Positions 33,635 to 42,371 of a stretch of DNA of 64,000 bases are shown piece after piece. Within the stretch, counting starts at the first letter, position 1, and each line of letters starts with the position of its first letter. The notes under the pieces are model-generated. The model saw only the letters and a program-made list of their open reading frames with translations, was not told the DNA's origin and made no database searches. Origin of the DNA: Bdellovibrionales bacterium (GTDB lineage: Bacteria > Bdellovibrionota > UBA1018 > CAIMNF01); the NCBI GenBank assembly GCA_947502835.1, contig CANNBJ010000004.1:359669-423668 (forward strand), written 5' to 3'. Both the position numbers and the translations under genes were made by a program.

Positions 33635-34660
33635 TCAAGGGCAATTGGCAGGACTGCCGTCACAGAGGCGCGTCACTTTGGCCCCGCCGCGATTGTCCTT
33701 TGCGATTCCAATCAAGATTCGCCCACGGTCAGTGGGGGGGGCGACCTCAGGCGGCGTGAAGGCATTCAGCTCTCCTGGAATCGTGCGTGAAAGAGAGAAC
33801 AGTCCATCCGGAGTGCATTCCTTTTCTTTTGAGCACTTGACGTCCTCGGGGCCCGTCAAAAACCATGCAGTCTCGATGGACTCGGTTAGGGAACTGGTGT
33901 TTCCCGATGCATCCGTGAAAAGATAGCTTTGAAAGTCGCTTGCAGGAACAAATGCATCAAGAGAGCTTTTCACTGTAGGAAGGCTTGTGCCCAAGGGGGC
34001 TCCATCCCGAAGAAAAGTAAGAGTGATGGGATTCGCGTTTTTTGTGACCTTGGCCGGCCCCGAGACGATCAGGCGCTTGAAGGTAGTGATTTTTTTCGAT
34101 TCTTCGGCGTCAGGGTAGAGCTCAAAAAAGATCAGGATCGAGAAGCCGTTGAACTTTTGGGCTGTGGTTAGACTCTGAAACTTCGCCGCATAGAGAGCCA
34201 TCACTGTCGCGCCCAAGGTTCCGGCATCAAGATTGATTGAAACACCCGAAATTGCCCCAGTGCGATTGTTGTCAGATGAAAAATCGTCCAAGCCAGCGAG
34301 CACTGCCTGAGCGGTCGCCACATCCACTCGGCTCGGGTTCCCTGAACAGGTGGGAATCGCACCGACTCCGACTCCAGGGTCGATGCAGTGATAGAGATTG
34401 TAGCGGAGGGTCCTTGTGCCGCCATAGAGATCACTGATGACAGGGGTTACTTCCACCACAGAGGTGGCTACAGGAGTGGTGAAGCTTGAGCCATCGTAGT
34501 TTACCTCAGGATAATCAAGAACCATCCCGAGCACCCTGAGTCCCTGCACGATCGAATACTTCGGCATCTTCTCGCCTGCGCAGCCAGAAGCAAGCGCGGA
34601 GAGCAGGACTGTGAGCGAAAGCATGGGTCTGAGAAACTTGAATCCCGAAGGTTTCATCAA
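33635..34660 (-). CDS. Lipoprotein in a TonB-receptor operon
   Basis: 341 residues. Signal peptide with lipobox LASGC (lipidated Cys near residue 27). The mature part has several beta-sandwich-like segments and a C-terminal DRGRILIGIAKDNRGG strand; two disulfide-capable cysteine pairs are visible (ECTPD, CDGSPANC). It overlaps the TonB-dependent receptor gene by 4 bp and is the last gene of the operon, so it probably works as a surface or periplasmic partner of that receptor. Ligand unknown. Confidence 0.7.
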   Translation of the reverse strand: MMKPSGFKFLRPMLSLTVLLSALASGCAGEKMPKYSIVQGLRVLGMVLDYPEVNYDGSSFTTPVATSVVEVTPVISDLYGGTRTLRYNLYHCIDPGVGVGAIPTCSGNPSRVDVATAQAVLAGLDDFSSDNNRTGAISGVSINLDAGTLGATVMALYAAKFQSLTTAQKFNGFSILIFFELYPDAEESKKITTFKRLIVSGPAKVTKNANPITLTFLRDGAPLGTSLPTVKSSLDAFVPASDFQSYLFTDASGNTSSLTESIETAWFLTGPEDVKCSKEKECTPDGLFSLSRTIPGELNAFTPPEVAPPTDRGRILIGIAKDNRGGAKVTRLCDGSPANCP

Positions 34661-36900
34661 AACTCTCCTTTCAAACCGAAGGTGGGGAGGATCGGAAACC
34701 CCTTCACAGGTTCGCTCAACGCGTAATCATAGCTGAACTGCAATCCTTCGGTGTTCTGGCGGTTCAGGACGTTCAGGATGTCAAGGTACAGAGAAAGAGA
34801 CCAGCTCTCATAAATCCATTTCTTGTCGATGCGAAGATCAAGCATCGTGAAGGCATCGAGTCTTTGGTTGAAAAGGCTCCCGCGGATCGGGATGAATACA
34901 TCATTGTCAAGGTCGCCCACGGCCCCGATTGGAATCGTATCGAGCGGGCCAGTCACGTAGCGAAAGCGGCTTGAAATTCGCCAGTTTCGCTTGAGATTCA
35001 CTCCTGCAATCAGGGTAAGGAAGTGGGTTTGGTCGTACTGGTAGAGATAGCTTGAACGGTTCGGATCCTCGCGGGTGGAGCGCGAGAGTGTGTAGCTTCC
35101 GTAAAAATTCCAGGGCTCGAAGTTGTACTTCACGCTGTTCTCCCACCCGATCGCCTGACCCGAGCCAAGATTCGAATAGGTGGTGTTCAAATCCGGAATG
35201 ATGAGTTTTCGAAACCAGCGCCCAAATACGCCGCTATACGCTTGCGATCCCCGCGACCAGACAGCAGAGAGGTCTTTTTCAGCACCGACTTTGATGTGCC
35301 AGCACTCGGGGGCTTCGATGTTCGGGTTTCCGTAGCTTGCGGATGATTCTTGTTCTCGTGGGGGCTGGGCATAGAGGCCACCCGCGGCGGAAAGCGAAAG
35401 ATCCGGTGAAAGCTGATAGCGGGCGCCAAGTCTTGGCCCGAGTTTCAGGTCCGAGACTTGGGCGAAATAATCGATCCGGAATCCTGGATAAAACGTCCAT
35501 GGGGAATCGATCGAGGGTTTGTAGGTGGGGTTTAGGTAAATCCCGATCAGATTCGAGGGAACTTGCTTCAGATCCGCGACCCGGGATTCGCCCACCGAGA
35601 TCGGATTTGCGACTCCGCCGACATTGTTGAATACCGGGAGCCTGAAAGAAACATCAGCCCAAGCAATCCGATGATCCATGCCGTAGGCGAGAGTGAGGGT
35701 GTCGTCGACCCGTGTGCGATTCTCGGCTCGAATGGTGGCGGACAGTGTGCGCAAATTGAAGTAGTTCGAGCCGATGTCGGTATTGATGAAGTCGCGTCCG
35801 AATCCCACCGAGAATTTGGTCTTCGATCGCTCCGAGTGAGTCCACTGGAATTCGGGAATGATCCGGAAGAATCCGATCTGGTTTGAGAAGTTTCCGCGAA
35901 GGGCCGGATCATTTCCGAGCGCATTGTTTGCGACAAAATCAAGCGAGTCCTTGGAGCCGATCATCACCCACTTGAAATCAAGCCGGGAGGAGAGGGGGCG
36001 CTGGTAAATCAGGCTGAGATCCCCGTAGGATGGCGCAACGGTCAGCGCGAAATCCTCGTTGTCCTTGAAAATGGCCTTCAGAACCTGACCGACATAGCTG
36101 ATGCGCCCCCCGATTGCGAGCTGGCCTTTTTCACCGACCGGGGTCTCGAGTGTGGCACCCGAGTTGAAGGTGTCAATGAAGGCCGATCCCTTGAGCCGCC
36201 TGTTGTTCACATCGCGGGTGTTGAGATTCAGGAGCCCGCCCATCGCGCGCCCGTAATTGCTTTGATATCCCGCCGACAGAAAATCAAAGCTCTCGGTCAG
36301 GTCCGGATTGAACACCGAGCTCAGCCCCCCGAAGTGGAAGATGAGCGGGATCTCGTGTCCATCGATCGTATAGCGCGTGTCCTCGGGAGCAGAGCCTTGA
36401 ATGATGACTTGGGATGTGAACCCTTGGGCGCGGTTCACCCCGGGAAGATTCTGTACCGCACGGATCGGATCAGAGCCTGCCCCCGGTTGAAGAGCAGCAC
36501 TTTTTTTGCTGAGTGTGCGCTTCACTTGATCGCGGTCTTCACTGGATTGAATGGTGGTTTCGTAATCAAGCGACGCAGCAGGCTCAATGCGGAAAGTTTT
36601 CTTCAAATCACCCTCGAGCGTGACGGGTTCCTCGAGCTTCTCGTAGCCCGGGGTGTTCACGATGAGTGTCGAATCCCGCGACTCGATTCCCTCGATCAGG
36701 AACGAACCATCACTGGTGGTGGTGGCCTTGAGCTTGTCGGGAAGCACAAAAACATTCGCCTCAGGAAGCGGATCGCTCGTGCCTTTGATCAGGAGTTTTC
36801 CTTCAATCTGAAACGCGGCCTCAGCAACCCCTGTGCCAACTCCTGCACCAAGGAGAACAGGAATGAAAAACGCACTTAGATGATAGAATTTCCCCGTCAC
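34657..36900 (-). CDS. TonB-dependent outer-membrane receptor
   Basis: 747 residues. Signal peptide, then an N-terminal carboxypeptidase-regulatory-like beta domain (about 30-110; KGTSDPLPEANVFVLPD). A plug domain at about 140-250 has VQNLPGVNRAQGF and YTIDGHEIPLIF, followed by a 22-strand-type barrel with alternating aromatic strands. It imports an unknown ligand using TonB energy. The gene lies between tonB-like and lipoprotein genes with 4-bp overlaps on both sides. Confidence 0.88.
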   Translation of the reverse strand: MTGKFYHLSAFFIPVLLGAGVGTGVAEAAFQIEGKLLIKGTSDPLPEANVFVLPDKLKATTTSDGSFLIEGIESRDSTLIVNTPGYEKLEEPVTLEGDLKKTFRIEPAASLDYETTIQSSEDRDQVKRTLSKKSAALQPGAGSDPIRAVQNLPGVNRAQGFTSQVIIQGSAPEDTRYTIDGHEIPLIFHFGGLSSVFNPDLTESFDFLSAGYQSNYGRAMGGLLNLNTRDVNNRRLKGSAFIDTFNSGATLETPVGEKGQLAIGGRISYVGQVLKAIFKDNEDFALTVAPSYGDLSLIYQRPLSSRLDFKWVMIGSKDSLDFVANNALGNDPALRGNFSNQIGFFRIIPEFQWTHSERSKTKFSVGFGRDFINTDIGSNYFNLRTLSATIRAENRTRVDDTLTLAYGMDHRIAWADVSFRLPVFNNVGGVANPISVGESRVADLKQVPSNLIGIYLNPTYKPSIDSPWTFYPGFRIDYFAQVSDLKLGPRLGARYQLSPDLSLSAAGGLYAQPPREQESSASYGNPNIEAPECWHIKVGAEKDLSAVWSRGSQAYSGVFGRWFRKLIIPDLNTTYSNLGSGQAIGWENSVKYNFEPWNFYGSYTLSRSTREDPNRSSYLYQYDQTHFLTLIAGVNLKRNWRISSRFRYVTGPLDTIPIGAVGDLDNDVFIPIRGSLFNQRLDAFTMLDLRIDKKWIYESWSLSLYLDILNVLNRQNTEGLQFSYDYALSEPVKGFPILPTFGLKGEF

Positions 36901-37457
36901 TCTAGGATAAAACGATAGGTGTACCGAATCTGAATTGCAACGGGTTTATCTTTGAATCGTGCGGGTTTGAATCGGAATTTCTGCACGGCCTCCCTCGCGG
37001 CATCCGTGAGCTCCTGGGCCGGGGATTTCACGACCTTTGCGGATGCGACCTCGCCTTTCGAGGAGACGATCAAATCGAAAACAACCGAGCCTTGGATTCC
37101 CCGGCTTCGGGCAATGGGCGGGTAGGGGACCCGAATCTCGTTCAGAATCAGGGGAAGCTCGGAGACTTCGTATTCTTCTGCCACCGGCTCGTTGGTTTCC
37201 GGTCCACTCCTGGAACTTGCAGAGGTGGTTGTGGACGCGATTGCGCTGGAGCTTGTGCTGGAGGCAGGAGAGGTCTGTTTTACAGGGCGCACGGGTTTGG
37301 TCTTCGGTGTGGGGGCCGATCCGGAGGAGGGGCGGGCTCTCAGGAACTCGGTCAATTCGATCGGGACCTCCTCTATCGTAGGTGTGGACCGAAGTGCAAA
37401 CCAGAGCGTACCGATGATGACTCCGTGGATGAGGAGGGAACGCAGCAGAGCCTGCAT
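36897..37457 (-). CDS. TonB family protein
   Basis: 186 residues. One N-terminal membrane segment (LLRSLLIHGVIIGTLWFAL), a Pro/Ser/Thr-rich periplasmic linker (about 38-90) and a C-terminal TonB domain (EIRVPYPPIARSRGIQGSVV ... KFRFKPARFKDKPVAI). It links inner-membrane proton motive force to the receptor encoded next. No exbB or exbD gene is present in the window. It leads a three-gene operon. Confidence 0.87.
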   Translation of the reverse strand: MQALLRSLLIHGVIIGTLWFALRSTPTIEEVPIELTEFLRARPSSGSAPTPKTKPVRPVKQTSPASSTSSSAIASTTTSASSRSGPETNEPVAEEYEVSELPLILNEIRVPYPPIARSRGIQGSVVFDLIVSSKGEVASAKVVKSPAQELTDAAREAVQKFRFKPARFKDKPVAIQIRYTYRFILE

Positions 37458-37544
37458 GGCTTATGAGAGTAGTGGGATTTCCATGAAATCACAACCCGAA
37501 TTTCGGTGGAAGTCCGCTCAAACGTGCTACAGTAGGGGATCTTT

Positions 37545-38576
37545 ATGACACCAAGATTCTATTTTGCTACATGCCAGTTCGGGGCAGAGAAAACCGTGAA
37601 GGATGAAGTGCTTCGCGCTCATCCCTCCCTGCGATTTGCGTTTTCAAGGCCTGGCTTCATGACCTTCAAAGAGGAGTCGGATGAAACTCCTCCCATCGAC
37701 AATCCGGAAAGCATCTTTACACGGGTGTGGGGAATCAGTGTGGGGCAGGGAAAGGGGGCCAATCCGCTTGAGGCGCTTCAGCCTTTGATTCCATCCGGTT
37801 CCACCCTTCATGCGTTCGAACGTGATGCTTTTTTGCCCGGCGATGAGCCGGAGGGGTTTGTTGCAAATCAGCGAATTCTAAACCTCATGGCTGCCGCAGG
37901 TTGGAAGGGTGCTGATCGTGTGGCATCGGTGGGAGAGTGGATTTTTGATCTGATCTACCTTGATGAGGGGCATGTGTTTTTAGGCAAGCATTTGTTCCAA
38001 GAGGGCATGGACCCTTCCCCTGGAAATCAGCCCCACATCTCGCTTCCCGCGACCTCTCCCTCGCGTGCGTATCTGAAGCTGGAAGAGGCGATTCATCGCT
38101 TTAAGCCCGAGTGCAAATCTGGAACCCGAGTGCTTGAGGTAGGCTGCGCTCCCGGAGGCGCTTCCACCGCGATGCTTTCACGCGGGTTCAAGGTGACAGG
38201 GGTCGATCCGAAGCGGGTTGATCCATCCGTGCACCAAAACCCAGGCTTTCAGTTCATTCAGAAGACCGCAAAAACACTGACTCGCGAGGATTTGAAGACG
38301 GTCAATCCCGAGTGGCTCGTGCTCGATATGAACCTTGCTCCGCTCGAGGCACTCGATGAGGTTCATCATGTTCTTGATCTTTTGCGCTCGATCCATGGGG
38401 CAAAGCTGTCATTGAACCAGGGGTTTTTGACTCTGAAACTCAATGATTGGAAATTTGCAGGCAGCATACCGCTTTACTTGAAGCGGGTGTCAGAGCTCGG
38501 ATTCAGGGATCTTGCCGCTGTTCAGCTGTGTTCGAATCGGCAGGAGTTTTTTGTGTATGCAGGTGGCTTCAGATAA
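37545..38576 (+). CDS. FtsJ/RlmM-like rRNA 2'-O-methyltransferase
   Basis: 343 residues. A THUMP-like N-terminal part (1-160) is followed by an FtsJ/RrmJ Rossmann domain: SRAYLKLEEAIHRF with catalytic K, VLEVGCAPGGASTAML as the SAM loop, LVLDMNLAP and FLTLKLNDW with the remaining catalytic Asp and Lys. This layout is that of RlmM, which methylates C2498 of 23S rRNA. The N-terminus is shorter and divergent, so another 2'-O target is possible. Confidence 0.78.
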   Translation: MTPRFYFATCQFGAEKTVKDEVLRAHPSLRFAFSRPGFMTFKEESDETPPIDNPESIFTRVWGISVGQGKGANPLEALQPLIPSGSTLHAFERDAFLPGDEPEGFVANQRILNLMAAAGWKGADRVASVGEWIFDLIYLDEGHVFLGKHLFQEGMDPSPGNQPHISLPATSPSRAYLKLEEAIHRFKPECKSGTRVLEVGCAPGGASTAMLSRGFKVTGVDPKRVDPSVHQNPGFQFIQKTAKTLTREDLKTVNPEWLVLDMNLAPLEALDEVHHVLDLLRSIHGAKLSLNQGFLTLKLNDWKFAGSIPLYLKRVSELGFRDLAAVQLCSNRQEFFVYAGGFR

Positions 38577-38584
38577 TTTCTTTC

Positions 38585-39292
38585 TTAAAGAATGTCCTCG
38601 AAAAAGGCGCCAAATCGCCCGCGGGGATCGAGGATTTGAACTTCAAGGACCCAAAGCGATTCCGAGGGGATGAATGAGGTTTCGGAGAGATTCATTTTCG
38701 TAAACCGATGATGCGGAAAATCTCCGATCCGATGCCCGGACACATCCTCCCGAAGGATGTATCCCAGTGCGCGCGCCTCCTCGTTTAAGAACCCGTAGAG
38801 TTCCGAGCCGCGGGCGGGGTGGGCATGGTGTCGCGCTTTTGCCTTTTGGAAGAGCAGCCGGGCCGAATCGGCACAGTGCTGGGCCTCCGGGTTTTCGCCC
38901 ATTACAAAGGTGTCGCCATAATCCCCTTCATACTCAACACCGGTTTCGGGATCGGTCCAAACCGGACCCAGGTCAAAATATACCGGATCATGGAGGTTTA
39001 GGTTCGGACTGGATTTTGTGGGCTCATTGAAACTGAGCGTGGTGCCGGTGCCAAAGCGGATGTGGGTGCGATGCCACTGCTTTTTTGAGCCGAGCTCGAG
39101 TAAAACCCGAGCGGCACCTTTTGAGGCTTCTTTCTCGGTCATCCCTTCTTTCAGGATTCCTCGGATTTCATGAAATGCCTTTAGGGTTTGGTCCCGTGCG
39201 TGGAGAAGGCCACGGATTAAAAATCTCGGATCGACCCCCTCGAGTTTGCTTTGATCAGGAGAGTGAATGCCAAGGGGGTGCGGGGTGCTCAT
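38585..39292 (-). CDS. M24 family metallopeptidase-like protein
   Basis: 235 residues from ATG 39292, preceded by a good GGAGG site. The pita-bread metal ligands are present in order: YFDLGPVW and YEGDYGDTFVMG (two Asp), GHRIGDFPHHRF (His), VLEVQI and GAFFEDIL (two Glu). It is short for an aminopeptidase P and lacks an N-terminal creatinase domain; methionine aminopeptidase, Xaa-Pro peptidase or a non-peptidase M24 member are all possible. Confidence 0.75.
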   Translation of the reverse strand: MSTPHPLGIHSPDQSKLEGVDPRFLIRGLLHARDQTLKAFHEIRGILKEGMTEKEASKGAARVLLELGSKKQWHRTHIRFGTGTTLSFNEPTKSSPNLNLHDPVYFDLGPVWTDPETGVEYEGDYGDTFVMGENPEAQHCADSARLLFQKAKARHHAHPARGSELYGFLNEEARALGYILREDVSGHRIGDFPHHRFTKMNLSETSFIPSESLWVLEVQILDPRGRFGAFFEDIL

Positions 39293-39473
39293 CGACAGGA
39301 CCTCCAAATAGTAAAATCCGTGATTTCAAGGCCCAAGCCTATCATGAAGGCGCGTTTCAGACCATCACCCAGAATGACTTGAAAGGATAATGGAAGTCGA
39401 AGTGGTTTCAGTCAGGAGCGGCGACACTGAAGCCCGGAGTGAATCTGGTTGGAAAGATCTGAATCCTGGTGGG

Positions 39474-40382
39474 TCATTCATTTTTCAGCCAGTCCGAGTA
39501 GTTCTCATTCATCACCGTGAAGTGATTGAAGCGGTTCCTTGAAAGCCCGATCCGATCTGCCAGGGGAATGAGGAGTTTTGATCCTTTGGCGGTCGGCGAG
39601 TTCTCCAGAAAATAGGACTTCAATGATCCCGGGTGTTTCTTTGCGTACTCATGGATCCCCCGGCATGCGGTGGCGCCGGTTTTCAACCGGGGGTTTTCTT
39701 CTCCTGTGTTCGAGCAATAGGTGGCATCAAACAGGCCAACTCGAAAGGGTGGGGATCGATCGAGGGATTCGCGCAGAATATTCCCGATCGGCCAATAGGC
39801 TCCGCTGTGGCCCGAGATTTCATGGGTGATGGATTCGGGAGCGAGGGATTCGGCGACCAATCCGGTTTTCTTCAGGATCGAGACTACCTTTGAGTGCAAG
39901 CTTTGCAAGGCATTTGCCGAGGAAAGCTCTTCTCGATATGTGTCGCATTTTCCGCTGCTTTCCGGAACCACCAAGAGCGAGTTCCTCCCGGAGTGATGGA
40001 GCTCGGTTCCCAGGTGATAGCGATTCAGGGTTTCCTCAAACGAGTCGTTTTCCACCACGTGGCCATGGAAATGGGTGATCAGGGAGGGGGGATTCTTCTC
40101 CGGGTCAAAGTGGAGTGGAATGTAGAGGGCGACTTTCCCGGAGTAGCCCGGAATTCTTCCCACGCACCTTCGGGAAGAGACGCGATCGAGTTTTTCGTCA
40201 AGACAGGTAAATCCCAGAGACTTGAACGCATCGATCGAAGGTTCGATCCATTGGTCATTTCCCTCATTGACACTTCGCTGTTGGCATTCCGATGCTGCCG
40301 GAAACGAAACCAACGGACACAGAAGAATCAGAAAGGCAATGATTCGGGAAACGGGATTTTTATTGTTAAGCGTTCCGTTCAT
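39474..40382 (-). CDS. Exported alpha/beta-hydrolase-like protein
   Basis: 302 residues with a signal peptide (IIAFLILLCPLVSFPAAS). HFHGH (104-108) resembles the oxyanion-loop HG of hydrolases, ISGHSGAYWPIG has a nucleophile-elbow-like serine (S193), LFDAT (D219) and RFNHFTV could supply the acid and histidine. Six or more cysteines suggest periplasmic disulfides. The esterase/lipase assignment is tentative and the substrate unknown. Confidence 0.6.
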   Translation of the reverse strand: MNGTLNNKNPVSRIIAFLILLCPLVSFPAASECQQRSVNEGNDQWIEPSIDAFKSLGFTCLDEKLDRVSSRRCVGRIPGYSGKVALYIPLHFDPEKNPPSLITHFHGHVVENDSFEETLNRYHLGTELHHSGRNSLLVVPESSGKCDTYREELSSANALQSLHSKVVSILKKTGLVAESLAPESITHEISGHSGAYWPIGNILRESLDRSPPFRVGLFDATYCSNTGEENPRLKTGATACRGIHEYAKKHPGSLKSYFLENSPTAKGSKLLIPLADRIGLSRNRFNHFTVMNENYSDWLKNE

Positions 40383-40403
40383 GTTGACCGGGAGGGGAGT
40401 TGC

Positions 40404-41192
40404 TCACTCCTGCAGCGGGGTTGCCTGAAGAACTCTGAGTTCTTCCGCGCAGTCGTTTTGGTCGCCACCGCCCCAGGATGTCCAATTTCGAAGGTCCTGA
40501 TCCATCTTTCCAAGGTCTTCCAATGCCTTGGTTTTCGCCTGGTTCACCTGATCGAGGGAATCCTGCGGGTTCGTGTACACGTCCGTATGGAGGGAGAATC
40601 CCTCCTCTGTGGGTACGATCACCCGGGAAAGACGCTTCATGAGATCATCGGCAAGACGAAGCGAGGGCGAAAGGTAGAAGGGGAATCCGAGAGCCATCTC
40701 GGGAGATCCTGCGGGTGCATTCTTCAACTTACTGCTGATCGAGAAGATGTCCTTTCGTGAGATCATGGGTTGTTTCAAGACGGGGTCCGCGGGGTCAAGG
40801 CCAAGCTCCATCAGAAACTCCCGGGTTTCATCTCGAAGCGAGATCATTGCGCGTGCAAGATTGTAGAACCCGGGTTTCGGGTCCATCTGCTCGAGCACGA
40901 AATCGGGAATCGCCTCGTACGCGATCAAGGACATCATGTTTCGCGACAGGTCACGCTCCATGATTCGGAGGGAGCTTGCCAAAAGTGCGTAGGCTTTCGT
41001 GTGAATGCTTCGGTAGTGTTCATAGGACCGGTCAAGCAGGGGACGCCCTTTGACGTCTCGCTCCTGTTGCTTTTGGATCAGGCAAAGTTGATAGCTTCTG
41101 GTGGCTTTGATCTTGTTGGTTGCATCAGCGTGCGCGGGAAGGGCTGAGGCAAGAAGCAGGGGCAGGCAGAGTGCGGAAAGGGAGATTTTCAT
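40404..41192 (-). CDS. Exported helical protein of unknown function
   Basis: 262 residues. Clear signal peptide ending PAHADA (cleavage near residue 22). The mature protein is mostly helical, with no membrane segments, and has two cysteines (CLIQKQ, DCAEEL) that could form one disulfide. I do not recognise the family. A well-spaced promoter lies directly upstream, so it is probably transcribed alone or with the hydrolase-like gene 21 bp downstream. Confidence 0.65.
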   Translation of the reverse strand: MKISLSALCLPLLLASALPAHADATNKIKATRSYQLCLIQKQQERDVKGRPLLDRSYEHYRSIHTKAYALLASSLRIMERDLSRNMMSLIAYEAIPDFVLEQMDPKPGFYNLARAMISLRDETREFLMELGLDPADPVLKQPMISRKDIFSISSKLKNAPAGSPEMALGFPFYLSPSLRLADDLMKRLSRVIVPTEEGFSLHTDVYTNPQDSLDQVNQAKTKALEDLGKMDQDLRNWTSWGGGDQNDCAEELRVLQATPLQE

Positions 41193-41224
41193 ACGGGTCC
41201 TCCAAGGCGGAAATGTCGATCGGA

Positions 41225-41253
41225 ATTCTGCTATTTTTGACTTAAATAGTCAA
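41225..41253 (-). promoter_or_regulatory. Sigma-70-type promoter for the 41192 gene
   Basis: On the minus strand, TTGACT (41253-41248) and CAGAAT (41230-41225) are 17 bases apart, placing the transcript start near 41217. The -35 box is part of an inverted repeat (TTGACT and AGTCAA around a 5-base centre), so a regulator could bind over it. Confidence 0.5.
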
Positions 41254-41354
41254 GTAAAATTTCGCCAAACTTCCGCATTTTTGTCCCGCGAATTCCGCCA
41301 AATGTTCCAGCGCTGGCACCAGAGCCAAGGCTGAAAGCGGCATGGAAGCTGCTT

Positions 41355-41741
41355 TCAACCAGAATGGTTTGATTTTCGGGGGAGCTTGAGCAGTCGAGTC
41401 ACCTCCGAAAGAAGAAGGGGAAGGGAGAGCGGTTTCGGAAGGACTTGATCGATGAGTGCTGCGATTTCCAGGGGGCGGGGTCCGTTCCCGCAGACGAGAA
41501 TGCGGGGGGTGGTTTCGGGATGTCTGCGATGGATTTCCCGAATCAGAGCGACGCCATTCATTTCGGGAAGTGCAAGGTCGAGAAGTACCAAATCGGGGTT
41601 CGAATCCAAGGCGCTGAGTGCCTCAATCCCGGAGCCCGCAAGAATGGCTTGGAAGGAGTTCATCTCAAAGAACTCTCCCAGCAATTCCCTCCACGAGGAA
41701 TCGCCGTCCACGATGAGAAGTTTTTTTCCGGATGGGTTCAT
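41355..41741 (-). CDS. Single-domain response regulator, atypical acidic pocket
   Basis: 128 residues, a receiver domain only. The phospho-acceptor is D55 in LVLLDLALPEMNG and the conserved lysine is K103 in VLPKPLS. The acidic pair is incomplete (D12 then Gly, in IVDGD), and the conserved Thr/Ser switch position is Cys84 (ILVCGNG). Phosphorylation may be weak or absent. There is no output domain and no kinase next to it, so it may act by protein contact like CheY-type regulators. Confidence 0.82.
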   Translation of the reverse strand: MNPSGKKLLIVDGDSSWRELLGEFFEMNSFQAILAGSGIEALSALDSNPDLVLLDLALPEMNGVALIREIHRRHPETTPRILVCGNGPRPLEIAALIDQVLPKPLSLPLLLSEVTRLLKLPRKSNHSG

Positions 41742-41877
41742 GCGGATAAACTCTATGCGCCGAAGTTTTTTTCTGACGTCGGAATTCCGGACTTTTTCAA
41801 AAAGAGAGAGGGCTGAAAGTCCGGCAAACCGCCGTTACTCAAGGCGAAGATTGATATGGTTTTAACAGAGTAAACCT

Positions 41878-42195
41878 ATGCCTGAACCACAGAACAAGAA
41901 AAACGGATCCAGCAAGAACGGCAAACACGAGACAAAGAGCGTGAGTCGTTCCGATCAGATGCTGTTAAAACAGATCGGATTGATGGTAAATAAAGTCTTG
42001 TTCGAGCGCGGAAAGCCGGTCGAGTGGCTTTCGTTCAAATCGGGCGTTGCCCGTTCGAGCATTCGTGAAATCATTGCAGGCAGGAGCAATTCCCGGATTT
42101 TGACACTGAACTCGATTGCCCGTGGCCTTGGCTTTACGGATGCGATTGAGATGCTCGATAAGGTGAAGGGTAAAAACGGCGGGCAGGAACGCTGA
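41878..42195 (+). CDS. XRE-type HTH regulator
   Basis: 105 residues. A basic disordered N-terminus (about 1-25) is followed by an XRE-like helix-turn-helix (IGLMVNKVLFERGKPVEWLS, FKSGVARSSIREIIAGRS, LTLNSIARGLGF), where the second and third helices fit the DNA-reading unit. No effector domain is attached. Likely a small DNA-binding regulator; targets unknown. It is divergent from the receiver-domain gene across a 136-bp region without obvious motifs. Confidence 0.75.
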   Translation: MPEPQNKKNGSSKNGKHETKSVSRSDQMLLKQIGLMVNKVLFERGKPVEWLSFKSGVARSSIREIIAGRSNSRILTLNSIARGLGFTDAIEMLDKVKGKNGGQER

Positions 42196-42211
42196 CACGA
42201 TTTGTTTTGAA

Positions 42212-42298
42212 TGGTGGCTCCATCCGGAGTCGAACCGGAACACCCGTAAGGATACACGATTTTGAATCGAGCGCGTCTACCAATTCCGCCACGGAGCC
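42212..42298 (-). tRNA. tRNA-Leu(CAA)
   Basis: On the minus strand the sequence starts GGCTCCGTGGCGGAATTGG and ends GGAGCC-A-CCA, so CCA is encoded. Length is 87 including CCA, with the long variable arm of a leucine tRNA. The anticodon loop is TTCAAAA with anticodon CAA at 42264-42262, reading UUG. The T loop GTTCGACTC is normal. A possible promoter upstream is TTGCAT-17-TAGCGT, which is weak. No integrase or attachment repeat is seen beside it. Confidence 0.95.
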
Positions 42299-42371
42299 AT
42301 TGAAAATCGAGTCCTCACGCTAGCAAAGGTGGGGCTTTGATGCAAGCAAACTCACCGGAAGATGTCTGGGT

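Noticed and set aside
41307-41362. Small palindromes (CCAGCGCTGG, GAAAGC/GCTTTC, AACCA/TGGTT) between two minus-strand genes
   Set aside because: Stems of 5-6 bp without a consistent T-run; not strong enough to call a terminator or operator.
42212-42298. Integration site at tRNA-Leu
   Set aside because: No integrase gene, no repeat of the tRNA 3' end and no change in neighbouring gene character.
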